The notes: a model not told the origin generated them from the sequence alone. A stretch of DNA of 64,000 nt from Udeniomyces pyricola (GCA_039545295.1 BCIK01000011.1:662853-726852), one strand, 5' to 3'; positions 23,069-34,111 are shown, numbered from the stretch's first letter. Numbers and translations are program-made.

Positions 23069-23847
23069 ATATGGGTTCGCGAGAATGGGACGGGAACATG
23101 ACGAAGGAGGGGACAGCTTCCCTGATCGTCATGTCCGTGGGCGTATGAAGTTGTTTGGAAGGCGGAAGGGGCGTGTCGAGGGGGGTTTCATCGGTTCTTT
23201 CTGTTTATGTTTCCTTTTGTTTTGTTTTGATGACGTTTTTCTCTCTCTGTCTCTTTGATCATGTTCTTGTTGGACGATGGGAGGAAAGTGCGAGTTGGGG
23301 AAGGGGGAGCGGGGTACTAAATTCGTATTGTAAGCTGAGCATAAAGAGCAGTTATCAGCTGCTGATGCAACAAATGGAAGCCAAAGTTGAGTTGAGTTGT
23401 GGCCGGAGCAGCGGGTTTAAGGCAAATCAAGGGCAAACCAAAGGCAAACCAAGGGCGAACGAAAGGCAAACCATCCCGAGCGGAGGAACCCATCTGCCTC
23501 CTGCAATCGCTCGCCCATTCCCTTCCGTCGCCTTAGCTCCCCACGCGCTTCACTTTAACTCTTCTCAGCAGTAGCTAGCAACAGCTTCGCCTCGCCTCTT
23601 CACTCCCTTCTTCCCAATGTACGTTGAATTGTTCTCCGACACTCAACTACTCATATCAAACCATCGTCCCCACGCTCACGTCTCTTGATCCTCGACTCTC
23701 TGTTGCTATCCGTCCTTTCGCCTCATCCGCACGCGCCGTCCCTCGCTCCATTCCCTCCTTCTCCTCTCTTTCACGCCTCGCAGCTCCTTCAGTCAGCACC
23801 CCCCAACGCCTCCCCCTTCACAAGAACAAAACATTCCAGTCTAAACT
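23069..23847. other. Intergenic with a short decamer-like repeat
   Basis: It contains the gamma-COP 3' region and the Rac1 leader. At about 23418-23475 an imperfect AAGGCAAACC-type unit recurs about five times. The segment 23560-23840 is pyrimidine-rich (likely leader). No gene is supported. Confidence 0.55.
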
Positions 23848-26521
23848 ATGGCTAGCAAGAGCATTAAGTGTACGTTCACTCGACGGGTTCCTTTGCAGCG
23901 AAGAGGGAGAGAAAGGGGGAAGGGGGAAAGGCGCGGGAACGTACGGGCTCGAGCGTTGTTCTGCGGGGTGAACTGAGGGGACCACAGTTGAAGCTGACGC
24001 AAAGGACTTCCTTCCCCTTTTGCTTTCGTCTTTCGGATCTCATGAACCACTTATGGAAACTTCAGGTGTCGTTGGTAAGATATTCAGTTTCACTTCTCGT
24101 TCTTGCTGGGTCTCTCACGGCATGGCGATGTTAATCCACACGATTCAGAGAAGGAAGAGGGGGTTGAAGGGAGGGGGGGCATCTTTCTGTTTACAGTTTG
24201 AGGAATGTATGCGTTGAGATGCTGATTTCCTCCTTCTCTTACCGCACATGTTCGCCCACTTGCTTCCTCTACCTCGGTCCCTCTCGGGTCATGTCCCTTT
24301 GGTATGGTTCGCAATGCATAGTCGGAGATGGAGCGGTTGGCAAGGTGAGTTTGATGGCCCCTGTCTTGGGGAAGGAGGCCGCGGAGCGAGAGGCACGAGC
24401 GACCTTTGCCGTTGGCTCTCCCACGCTTGTCTCTGTCTTTCCCCTCTCTCTGTCGCCCAGACTCCGGGATTCTTGCCTGCCCCAAGACAACTCAATCTCA
24501 TATTAAAACGTCATCTTAAACCTCTTGTCGTCATTTCCTGCTTCATTCAGACCTGCCTCTTGATCTCGTATACGACCAATGTAAGTCTTTCCCTCTTCCC
24601 TGGACTTCCCCCCATCACTCGACGCGTACAACGTCGCAAAGCACTAACGCTTCCCATGGCTCCTGTTGCGTTGCACGAATCACTTTGGTCTCAACCATAG
24701 GCTTTCCCCGTGCGTCAACTGTCCTTCTCGTTGCAGTGTCAAACCCCAAGTTGTTGGACTCGATCTATCGTGGATCTCCGACTCTGCGCTAAAACGTCCC
24801 AATCCCCCCTTCTTCATCTCTTCTCATCTCTTCTCCCCGTCTCTCTCGTTCTGCCTTCCCGAATCAAAGGGAGAGTACATTCCGACCGTCTTTGACAATT
24901 ACTCGGCCAACATTCAAGTCGACGGGAACCCCGTTTCGCTCTCGCTCTGGGACACGGCGGGCCAAGAGGATTACGATCGCTTGAGGCCGTTGAGTTACCC
25001 ACAAACCGACGTGTTTTTGGTCTGCTTCAGCTTGGTCTCGGTGAGTGTTTGCTTTCTTTCGAGTGGATCTGTAGGGCTTCTCTTGAGTGAAGAGGGGAGA
25101 GTAGATATTGCTCCATCGAATAGAGGAGGGAAGTAAGAGATGAGGGAAATAGGAGAGGGAAAGCTGTGGGCTGTGGCGGTAGGAAGACGTTTGGGAACTG
25201 CAACCATGCCCGTAATGTCTCCACACAGTGAAGACGTTGAAAGGACGGGGGAGGCAGGGGTTCCGAACATGGAGACGAACATAACTGACCCGAAATCCAT
25301 ACCTCCTTTATCGATTCGCTTATTTTCTGTGTCGGACATCTCAAACCGCTCACCCACCCTCTGTCCTTCTGCGTGGTTATGTGCAACGTTCTTTACTGGA
25401 ACTTGATTGCATCTGCAGCCCCCGAGTTTCGAGAATGTCAAGACCAAGGTTCGTTTGCCTGTTTCTTCTGTTTCTGCTTGCTGTTCTCTTCTATTCCCAG
25501 TCTTTCTCTTTCTTGCCTCCTGTCGTTTTTCCATCTCTGGAATCTGCTTGTCCATCCTTTTCCTCTCGTTATACATTTCGCGAAAGTCACCCGCCTACAC
25601 GAACTTACTCATCTATTCGTTTGAATTCTCCCTCCGACCCCTCTTGCCGACGTCGCCTTTCTGTACGCACAAATCAACACAAAAAAAAAAACAGTGGATC
25701 CCCGAGATAGGTCATCACTCTCCGGGTACGCCTCTGGTGCTTGTCGGGACTAAGCTTGGTGAGTTTATCTTTTCGTCTGCCATCCCTCTCTCACCTTTCT
25801 TACACACTCGACATCGTGCTGTTCTATGGCATCTGTCGTCTTTCCACAAACTGGAACACCCCCTGATCCCTCGAAACGGATTTGTTTTTTCTCTTCTTTT
25901 TTTTCGATGGGGTTGTTGGTCTGCGATTTGATCTCTTAGATTTGCGCGAGGACCCGGCCCAAGTGCGCAAGCTGGCTGAGCGGAGACAACAACCCATCTC
26001 GTACTCGCAGGTTCGTTGTACCCCCTTCTTTTCCACTGGGTAGCCGAAAGTGTATCTTCCGTGTCGGTTTTTGGGGATGGTATCATCAGTAAAAGAACGT
26101 TGATGTCTAGTTAAAGTTTGAAACTGACTTTCTTCATGCTCTGGTTTCGTCCCGCACTTTCTGCTGGCGGTTTGTGCTGTTGCTGCGTTCGTGATAGGCT
26201 TCATCGATGGCCAAGGAAATCGGTGCCGTCCGCTATCTCGAATGCAGTGCTTTGACCCAGAAGGGTCTCAAGACGGTCTTGTTCGTGGCTTCTTTCTCTT
26301 TTTTTACGCTCTTGCCTGCGACCCCTTTGTTGCCCATGACGTGCCTCATTTTGCTTCTTTGATCCGGTTTGTTTGTTCCGAGGTGTGACTGACATCATGA
26401 CCGAGGGCCTCTTGTTTATCGATGTATTTCTGTGGCTGCTCACAGTGACGAAGCGATCCGAGCGGTCCTGAACCCATCTTCGAAGCCTTCCAAGAAGAAG
26501 GGAGGATGCATCCTTATGTAG
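23848..26521 (+). CDS. RAC1: Rho-family small GTPase Rac1, 11 exons with two 9-nt microexons
   Basis: Exons 23848-23869, 24066-24074, 24322-24344, 24551-24580, 24701-24709, 24870-25040, 25419-25448, 25695-25758, 25940-26010, 26198-26280 and 26446-26521 sum to 588 nt (195 aa) with every junction in phase. The product has the P-loop GDGAVGKT, switch [14 protein letters not shown], switch [51 protein letters not shown], a basic KPSKKK and the CAAX box CILM. These identify Rac rather than Cdc42 or Rho1. Rac1 acts at the plasma membrane in polarised growth, through PAK kinases and NADPH oxidase in fungi. Exons 2 (completing CVVVG) and 5 (Ala-Phe-Pro before GEYIPT) are only 9 nt, and without them the conserved core would be broken. 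The terminal Met of CILM favours farnesylation by the usual CAAX rule. Confidence 0.95.
24066..24074 (+). other. RAC1: 9-nt microexon 2 of RAC1
   Basis: Flanked by TTCAG before and GTAAGA after. It supplies the bases that complete Cys-Val-Val-Val just before the P-loop. Intron phases on both sides match. Confidence 0.85.
24701..24709 (+). other. RAC1: 9-nt microexon 5 of RAC1
   Basis: Flanked by CCATAG and GTGCGT. It encodes Ala-Phe-Pro, which fits exactly between SYTTN and GEYIPT, an invariant stretch of Rac/Cdc42 switch I. Confidence 0.9.
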
Positions 26522-27713
26522 CTTCCAACCTTGTGCTATTGAACGAGGGAGAAACCTTTGGTCTTCCTCTTTCTCGATCCCTTTCTGTTTTTTTTTTTTT
26601 CTCCTTTCCTTTGAATTTGATATAACCTACCATCATGACCCAACTTTAGCATGTGGATCAATTCCAGTCAGGCGGCCCTCCCCCCTTTCGTCTACTTGCT
26701 TCTCGCTCTGCTCTCACTCACTCTCACTCACTCTCACCTTTTCCTATTTCTCCTCTTTAATTTTCCTTCTTCCCCTTTGATTTTCTTTTCTTTATCGATT
26801 TTTGACCCGATTCGGTGTCTACATCTTCCCGAACCATCCATCCCAACTCTCTCTTTCTCTCTCTCTCTACCGCTCCATGCGTTCATTTTTCTGTGTCTTT
26901 CTGGTTTCCTCCTCTTGTCACGCGCAATTTGCATCTCACGCACGCTACATGCATCCCCTTTCCCCCNTCCCCCCCCCCCCCTCTTATCAACTAGCCCAAT
27001 CCACCCTCAACATTTTCGAACCCAACAAACTAGCCATCGCGATTCGATCGATCCATTCTACATCCTCTTCTTTTTTTTCTTCTTTTTCTTGGTGTGTGTG
27101 TGTCTACTTTCCGTTTTCTATTTTGACTGTTTTTTTTTCTGTCTCTGTTTCATTGTCTTTTTTTTCTTTCGGCGGTATCTCCTTTTTTTTTTTGTTGCTT
27201 TCCTTACTTTTCTTCGTCTTTTTTTTGTTCTTTTTCTGATTCTTTCCTTTTCATCTATACAGTTTTTTTTTTATTCCAATGGGAAAAAAAGAAGTACAAG
27301 AAAAAAAAACGCAGGACCCTTTGCGTTTTCTGACCTTTTGCTTCTGCTTCTCCTCTTTCTCTCTCTCTCTTTCTCTTTCTCGGCGCGAGCGTGGCCTTGG
27401 CAATTCAGCTACTTGAAGCTTCTCAAAGGGTGCATAGAGAGAGAGAGCGAAAAGCCGTTCCATGCTTAATTAGGTATATATAACGGGCCAGGGGGGGGGG
27501 GNGGGGGGAGCTAGAAGACGTCGGGAAAGGGGCGCAAGGAAGGATACAGTGAAGGAAACACACGAGACGGAAGGAGGTAGGAAGGTTGCCAGAAAAACAA
27601 CAAGAAAAAAAAGAAAAGGCAGGAGGAGAGTTGGAAAAATAAAACAAGTAGGGAAAGAAAAAAAGACATGCAAGTGTATATGTGTATATGAGAGAGAGAG
27701 AGAAACCAAGTCT
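26522..27713. other. Low-complexity region between RAC1 and the BAG gene, with two Ns
   Basis: No gene is supported. The region is a pyrimidine-rich tract (26580-27400) with poly-T and a poly-C run holding an N (26967), then a purine-rich tract with a poly-G run holding an N (27502). Apparent open frames come from base composition. It lies between convergent genes. The Ns near the end of a duplicated gene make the join between the two flanks suspect. Confidence 0.6.
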
Positions 27714-27717
27714 GATC

Positions 27718-30700
27718 TTAGATGACCTCGTACTCGGCCTCATCCGCTTCAAAGTCGCGCACCGTAGGCTTGATCGAGCGTCGAGACGTCGTCGTCGAGC
27801 CAGACGACGTAGATCGGTGGCTGCGCGCCGTGCTCGAGTGGGAGACAACGCTCGAGGCGTCGGAGATGGCCCCATCGTCTTCGTCTTCGTCGTGGTCGGC
27901 GTCGTGGTCGTTGTCGTCATTGTTGTCGTCATTGTTGTCGTCATCGAAAGATGAAGTTGAGGAGGATGACGGAGCATATGACGGGGCAGATGACGGGGCA
28001 GACGTCCGCGTGGCAGGGAAGGAAACCACAGCCGGGGCAAGCAAAGGCGTCTCAGCGTCGACAGCGACAGAGTGAGCGGTCGAAGAGGTCGAAGGGGTCA
28101 AAGAGGTCGAAGAGGTAAAAGAGGTGGCTCCCGTGCCGACGGTCGATGGCGTAACAGAGGGCGCAGGCATCGATGGGTCCGGGATGGAAGAGGCAGGGCG
28201 AGGAGCAGGCGATGCGTCGACTTCGGCTTCGACTTCGGCTTCGACTTCGGCTTCGACTTCGGCCTCGACTTCGGCCTCGACTTCGGCCTCGACCTTGACC
28301 TCGACCGCGACTGGTGAGGGGGTGTAGTCGGAGGCGGCAGCAGGCGAGGGTGTAGGAGCGGGCGAGGTTGCGGAAGTAGGCAAGGGTGCAGGAGTAGCGG
28401 CAGGCGTAGGGGTAGAAGTGGCGGCAGGCGTAGGGGTAGAAGTGGCGGCAGGCGTAGGGGCAGAAGTGGCGGCAGGCGTCGACGCCCGGTCCAGGTCCTC
28501 GAGCGCGTCCTCGAGCCGACGGACAAGCTTCTTGCGCTCACGTCGGACGAGATCCTCGCCATCGCTCTCCACAGCGTCGACCTCGAGCAGCAGCTTCTCC
28601 AGGACAAACGTCAGCTCGCGCGTCGAGAAGGAAGTGGGCGAAGTGGGCGTGGGCGTGGGAGTGGGAGTGGGCGTGTTGGTGGCCGAAGCCGGAGTGGGAG
28701 TGACCGAAGCCGGAGTGGGAGTGACCGAAGCCGGAGTGGGAGTGACCGAAGCCGGAGTGGGAGTGACCGAAGCCGGAGTGGGAGTGACCGAAGCCGGAGT
28801 GGGAGTGACCGAAGCCGGAGTGGGAGTGACCGAAGCCGGAGTGGGAGTGACCGAAGCCGGAGTGGGAGTGACCGAAGCCGGAGTGGGAGTGACCGAAGCC
28901 GGAGTGGGAGTGACCGAAGCCGGAGTGGGAGTGACCGAAGCCGGAGTGGGAGTGACCGAAGCCGGAGTGGGAGTGACCGAAGCCGGAGTGGGAGTGACCG
29001 AAGCCGGAGTGGGAGTGACCGAAGCCGGAGTGGGAGTGACCGAAGCCGGAGTGGGAGTGACCGAAGCCGGAGTGGGAGTGACCGAAGCCGGAGTGGGAGT
29101 GACCGAAGCCGGAGTGGGAGTGACCGAAGCCGGAGTGGGAGTGACCGAAGCCGGAGTGGGAGTGACCGAAGCCGGAGTGGGAGTGACCGAAGCCGGAGTG
29201 GGAGTGACCGAAGCCGGAGTGGGAGTGACCGAAGCCGGAGTGGGAGTGACCGAAGCCGGAGTGGGAGTGACCGAAGCCGGAGTGGGAGTGACCGAAGCCG
29301 GAGTGGGAGTGACCGAAGCCGGAGTGGGAGTGACCGAAGCCGGAGTGGGAGTGACCGAAGCCGGAGTGGGAGTGACCGAAGCCGGAGTGGGAGTGACCGA
29401 AGCCGGAGTGGGAGTGACCGAAGCCGGAGTGGGAGTGACCGAAGCCGGAGTGGGAGTGACCGAAGCCGGAGTGGGAGTGACCGAAGCCGGAGTGGGAGTG
29501 ACCGAAGCCGGAGTGGGAGTGACCGAAGCCGGAGTGGGAGTGACCGAAGCCGGAGTGGGAGTGACCGAAGCCGGAGTGGGAGTGACCGAAGCCGGAGTGG
29601 GAGTGACCGAAGCCGGAGTGGGAGTGACCGAAGCCGGAGTGGGAGTGACCGAAGCCGGAGTGGGAGTGACCGAAGCCGGAGTGGGAGTGACCGAAGCCGG
29701 AGTGGGAGTGACCGAAGCCGGAGTGGGAGTGACCGAAGCCGGAGTGGGAGTGACCGAAGCCGGAGTGGGAGTGACCGAAGCCGGAGTGGGAGTGACCGAA
29801 GCCGGAGTGGGAGTGACCGAAGCCGGAGTGGGAGTGACCGAAGCCGGAGTGGGAGTGACCGAAGCCGGAGTGGGAGTGACCGAAGCCGGAGTGGGAGTGA
29901 CCGAAGCCGGAGTGGGAGTGACCGAAGCCGGAGTGGGAGTGACCGAAGCCGGAGTGGGAGTGACCGAAGCCGGAGTGGGAGTGACCGAAGCCGGAGTGGG
30001 AGTGACCGAAGCCGGAGTGGGAGTGACCGAAGCCGGAGTGGGAGTGACCGAAGCCGGAGTGGGAGTGACCGAAGCCGGAGTGGGAGTGACCGAAGCCGGA
30101 GTGGGAGTGACCGAAGCCGGAGTGGGAGTGACCGAAGCCGGAGTGGGAGTGACCGAAGCCGGAGTGGGAGTGACCGAAGCCGGAGTGGGAGTGACCGAAG
30201 CCGGAGTGGGAGTGACCGAAGCCGGAGTGGGGGTGGGCGAAGCCGGAGTGGAAGTGGACGAAGTGGGAGTGGGAGTGGGAGTGGGCGAAAGAGGTCGAGA
30301 GAGCGCCTCGTTCAGCCGGCTCTCGAGCCGGCGCAGTCGAGTGAGCGAGGAAGGCGGCGTCGGCGCTTTGGCAGGCGGGCAAGAGTCGGGTCGAGAAGCA
30401 CCTGGAGAAGAAGCTCGGCTGGATGATGGGCCTCGGTTGGATGATGGACCTCGGCTGGATGACGGGCCTCGACTGGACGATGGCCGGGACGCAGGCAGAG
30501 GGACCGATGAGGGGACATCAGGGGCGTTGGCATTGGTGTTGGCATTGGTGTTGACATTGGTGTTGGTGTTGGTCTCGGTGTTGGTGTTGGTATTGGTGTT
30601 GGTGTTGGCTTCGGCACTGGCAGCGGTGGTCGCTTTTCGGGTCTGCATATAGGATGAAGCGGGGAAGCAGTGGACGGATAGGGGAACCACAAACGAATGG

Positions 30701-32729
30701 ATGGGAAGATGATGGAAGACAAACAGAGACAAACAAAGGCAAACAAAGGCAAACAAAGGCAAACAAAGACAAAGCACAAGGCGTCAGCATACAGCATCCA
30801 GATCGATCGCAACTTTGACGCAAACAGACAAAAAAAAAACAGGCACCGGCGAGAAAAAGAAAGAGAAAGAGAACAAGGGATAGTGGGAGGGATAGTGGGA
30901 GAGAAAGAGGGAGAGAAAGAGGGAAGGAAAGAGGGAAGGAAAGAGGAAGAGAAAGAGTGAAAGGATCAAACTGAACGAACCTGCAATCGGCCCACAAGCT
31001 GACGCTCTACCCGGGCAGCAAGCTCGGCAAGCGCACGCTCGAGAGAAGAGCGGCGCTCCAGCTGGGCGGGATGGCAACGCGATGAGGAGGTGGGGGCAGA
31101 TGCCTCAGTGGGCGTAGGGACAGGGACAGGGACAGGGGCAAGGGCAGGGGCGAGTGCAGGTGCAGGCGCGGGTGCAGATGTAAGAGTAGGTGCAGATGTA
31201 AGAGTGGGTGTGGGCGTAGGTGTGGGCGTAGTGTTCGTCTTGGTGACGGCATGGGGAACCTGAGCACGAGTTCGGTTCGGCGTCGGGCTCGGCGTCGGGC
31301 TCGGGGCCTGGGTCGGAGTCCGGGTCGGAGTCCGGGTCGAAGCCGCAGCCTTCGTCTGAGCAGGCGGCGCCTGGACACCGAGCAGAGCAAAGAACTCGAC
31401 AAGTGGGTCCGACGGCGCGCAAGCTCGCTCATGGTCGGCGCAGGGCAAGTCGATGGCGAGCTGATGTGGCCGATAGAGAGTGGCCGATAGAGAGTGGCCG
31501 ATAGAGAGTGGCAAGTGGCGAGGAAACGAAAGACGAGGGGAAGCAAAGCGGAGAAGGCGCAGAGGAGAGATGGCAAAGCGAGGATGCAAGGCGGCCGACA
31601 AAAGCAGAGAACGAGGGCAGTGTGGCAACAAAGGAAGACAGTGGAGGAAAGAAAGAAGGGAACGCAGACGTGAGTCAGTATCGGGCTGGATGGCTCGAGA
31701 CAGGACGCGGCAAGAGATCACCAGAGCAGGAGAACGAGATGGTGTGTAAAGAGAGCAGATCGAGGAGAGCAGATCGAAGAGAGCAGATCGAGGAGAGCAG
31801 ATCGAACGTACCTCGTGCTGTGGCTGTCGCGGCTGTCGCTGCTGTCGCTGCTGGCTCTGTCGCTCCCGCAACGCAGTCATCACCATCCTCTCCTCCTCGA
31901 CCTCCTCCCGTCGCTGGCGTTCGGCAAGCTCAGCCCGGACCCGGCGTGCATACTCGGCCGCCATCGCTTGTCGTTGCTGGTGCTGGTGCTGAAGCTGAAG
32001 TCGGAGCTGGAGCTGATGCTGATGCTGGAGCTCGGCCTGTTCCCTGGCGGCGGCAGCAACAGCGACGGCCGCGGCGTGCTCTCTCGCCTCGACCATCTGA
32101 GCCTCGAGCGCGAGCTGGCGATGACAATGGCGATGTCGATGGAGCCCATGCCGGTGAGGGTAGTCGTCTTGGTCATGCTGAGGGACGTAGTGCTGGACGT
32201 GGTGGCCGTGAGAGTGCTGACCGTGTTGGCCGTGCTGACCGTGGTGGCCGTGCTGACCGTGCTGATGGCAGGCGTGGCGGGCGTGGTGGGCGTGGTGGGC
32301 GTGGGGACCAGAGAGAACATGGTCTCGGTCGTGGTCTAGGTCATCGTCGCCGTCAAGGTAGTAGTGCTCGGACAGGTCGGCCAAGTGGTGGCGAGAGTCG
32401 AGATGACGAGGGTCGAGATGACGATGACGGTGGTAAGGGTGCTCGGCGTGCTCGGCGTGACCGGGGTGGACCGAAAGGGAGTAGGCCGCAAGGAGGTCGT
32501 CCGGCAGGTGGGCTCGCCGTTGCTGATAAGGGTGGCCCGCAGCGAGGAGTGGATGATGCCGGGCGGCGACCGGAGTGGCGACCAGACTGGCGAGCGGACT
32601 GGCGAGCGGCTGTTGGTGCTGGTGCTGGGGCTGGGGCTGGTCGTGGCGAAGGCGAAGACGATGGTGGTGGCGATGGGAGGAGAGCTCGTGGGCCGGCACG
32701 GTGTAGAGGGTGTCGAAAAGGCAGGACAT
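27718..32729 (-). CDS. BAG-domain-like protein with a giant intradomain TPTPASV repeat
   Basis: Exons 32729-31812, 31460-30981 and 30642-27718 give 4323 nt (1440 aa); all joins are phase 0. Exon 1 is His/Gln-rich (for example HGQHGHHGQHGQHGQHSHGHH in parts) and ends in a charged coiled-coil-like stretch (YARRVRAELAERQRREE). Exon 2 has EFFALLGVQA and a Thr/Pro-rich linker, ending LERALAELAARVERQLVGRL. Exon 3 has an Asn/Thr repeat, then the helix LTRLRRLESRLNEAL, then the 7-residue repeat array, then FVLEKLLLEVDAVESDGEDL and VRRERKKLVRRLEDALEDLD. The LDAVESDG..VRR..KKLVRR pattern is that of fungal BAG domains (Hsp70 nucleotide-exchange co-chaperones). I infer that the array lies between BAG helices. 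The C-terminus has Val-Glu-Ala-Glu repeats and an Asp/Asn tract. The BAG assignment is by eye; another helical bundle is possible. Confidence 0.7.
28211..28310 (-). repeat. 12-bp repeat coding for Val-Glu-Ala-Glu
   Basis: About eight tandem 12-bp units in the last exon of the BAG gene, differing only at the Glu codon third position (GAA/GAG). The inverted copy at the left edge of the window begins inside this tract. Confidence 0.85.
28681..30234 (-). repeat. 21-bp minisatellite, 74 units, in frame
   Basis: On the plus strand the unit begins GACCGAAGCC and ends GGAGTGGGAGT. Exact periodicity runs from 28702 to 30234 (73 units). I see 72 identical copies, then a last unit with one A-to-G change. 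One further variant unit, differing in one base, precedes it at 28681-28701. On the coding (minus) strand it reads TPTPASV. Because 21 is a multiple of three and no phase holds a stop, several frames on both strands stay open and give long shadow frames. The array makes about 36% of the predicted protein. Confidence 0.95.
30725..30772 (+). repeat. Short AGGCAAACAA tandem repeat in intron 2 of the BAG gene
   Basis: About four 11-12-bp units in the intron between exons 2 and 3, followed at 30890-30960 by an imperfect GAGAAAGAGG-type purine repeat. Confidence 0.7.
31465..31512 (+). repeat. 15-bp tandem repeat at the 3' end of BAG intron 1
   Basis: About three copies of a GTGGCCGATAGAGA-type unit lie directly upstream (minus sense) of the exon 2 acceptor. 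Confidence 0.85.
31752..31806 (+). repeat. 15-bp tandem repeat at the 5' end of BAG intron 1
   Basis: Four copies of a GAGAGCAGATCGA-type unit immediately follow (minus sense) the exon 1 donor. The intron thus has a different 15-bp repeat at each end. Confidence 0.85.
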
Positions 32730-34111
32730 GTTGATGTGTTGATGTGTGGATGTGGTGGGGTGTGGTGGGTTGTAGTAGGTTGTAGTAGGTTGTAGTAGGT
32801 CGTGGGTGTGGATGTGAGAGTGTGGATGTGAGTAGTAAGCGAGGTTAGGTTAGGCTAGGTGGGCAAGATGGAAGATGGACGTCAGTCGGATGGGAACGAG
32901 CAGTCAGCTTTTATTGGCAGAACGAATGGGGGTGCGTGTGCGTGTGCTGGCAAGGGTCTATATGTCAGCATGAGATGAAGACGTGGAAGGCATGAGGAAG
33001 TGATGACTCTTGGTGGAAGGATCGATGGAAGGATCCATCGGGTTCGAGAACCAATGCACTCGGCAAGGGACCCAACTGCAGGTCGACGTCGAAGGTTCCA
33101 TTCAAATGGACGTCGAACGACTTCGCCGAGCCGCGATTTTGTTTTCATGCGCGCTTCGACTTTTCGGCTAAGCCCGACGACGTCAGTGACACCTTGGTCA
33201 TCATCACATGGGTCATCACAGTTCAAAATGTACATGTACTGTACACGCCAATTCCTGGATCGTGCGTCACTAAATATCACCCTTGGGAGCGGCATGGTCC
33301 AAAGTCGGACCGTATATGTACAATCACCGCATAGTGAAGAATTGGACGTGTACTTATATACAGCCTAGAGGGTCTATATAGTTGCGTCTGGCTTCGAGCG
33401 CGCGTCGTCAAGCGTCGATAACACGAGCGGCACTACGTCGTATATACACAAATCAAACTTGCCGTTCCTGTAGGAGGTTGCGATCGAGATCAAGCTCACG
33501 TAGCAGTCTGATTTTGGCATTTACAACTAAATCAGAAGACCCTAAGAGAAATCGACATGCATATCAAATGTGCCGCAAACTCGAGCGATGATAAATCAGA
33601 CACACTGATAATGGGAGTTGATCTTTAGCTAGTAACACCAGAGGAAGATAGCCAAAATCAGATATACATATATAACATGATGGGTGATGTGCGTAGCTGA
33701 TGGAGCTGCAACGTGGGATCATATTAAATGACAGGCAATAGAAGACGGATCAACCAGCTTCATGGTCCTAAAGGAAAGGGATAATTATAGTTTACAGTGG
33801 CCGGTACGAAAGAGGTCAGGAGGGATAGTGAGGACGGTTGATGAAGAAAGGTCCTGCCTGTCTTGTCTTGTGTCCCACCATGTCGATGCACAGCATGGAC
33901 ATCTGTACCAAAAAAAAAAACGAAAAGAAAAAAACGTGACGATCGTAGCGAAACCAACGCAGTTGACCAACGTGTCGTACATAGCGAGTAAGAAAGTCAG
34001 CCAGGTTAAGCTTGACAAAATACCAACATATAGATGATGCTGCCACAAAAGCGCTCATCTTACCAGATGTTCTCGGTACTGACAATGGGATCACAACACC
34101 TGAGTATGACC
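32730..34111. other. Intergenic, BAG promoter with a GGTTGTAGTA repeat
   Basis: At 32764-32803 a 12-bp GGTTGTAGTA-type unit repeats three to four times, 35-75 bp upstream of the BAG start codon. The rest, to the 3' end of the second secreted-protein gene, has no supported gene. A poly-A run lies at 33910-33919. Confidence 0.55.

Noticed and set aside
26651..27469. Open frames in the pyrimidine-rich region after RAC1
   Set aside because: They reflect low complexity (Ser/Leu/Phe-rich), include an N, overlap on both strands and have no domain.
28681..30234. Possible CRISPR array
   Set aside because: The units abut directly, there are no unique spacers, and the host is a eukaryote.
28538..30382. 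Minus-strand frame of 614 codons with a GFGHSHS repeat
   Set aside because: Same reason: another open phase of the minisatellite, with no start context and no splice links.
28418..30652. Plus-strand frame of 744 codons with a VGVTEAG repeat
   Set aside because: It is a shadow of the 21-bp array: the unit length is a multiple of three and has no stop in several phases on either strand. The minus-strand exon 3 is the one joined in phase to real upstream exons.
31508..32734. Long plus-strand frame opposite BAG exon 1
   Set aside because: It arises from the biased, stop-poor His/Gln codons on the other strand. The minus-strand frame has the ATG, donor and downstream phase match.
33030..33060. 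GGTTCGAGAACC sequence resembling a tRNA T-arm
   Set aside because: I could not find the matching acceptor, D and anticodon arms around it. I saw no other credible tRNA in the window, but a covariance search was not possible.
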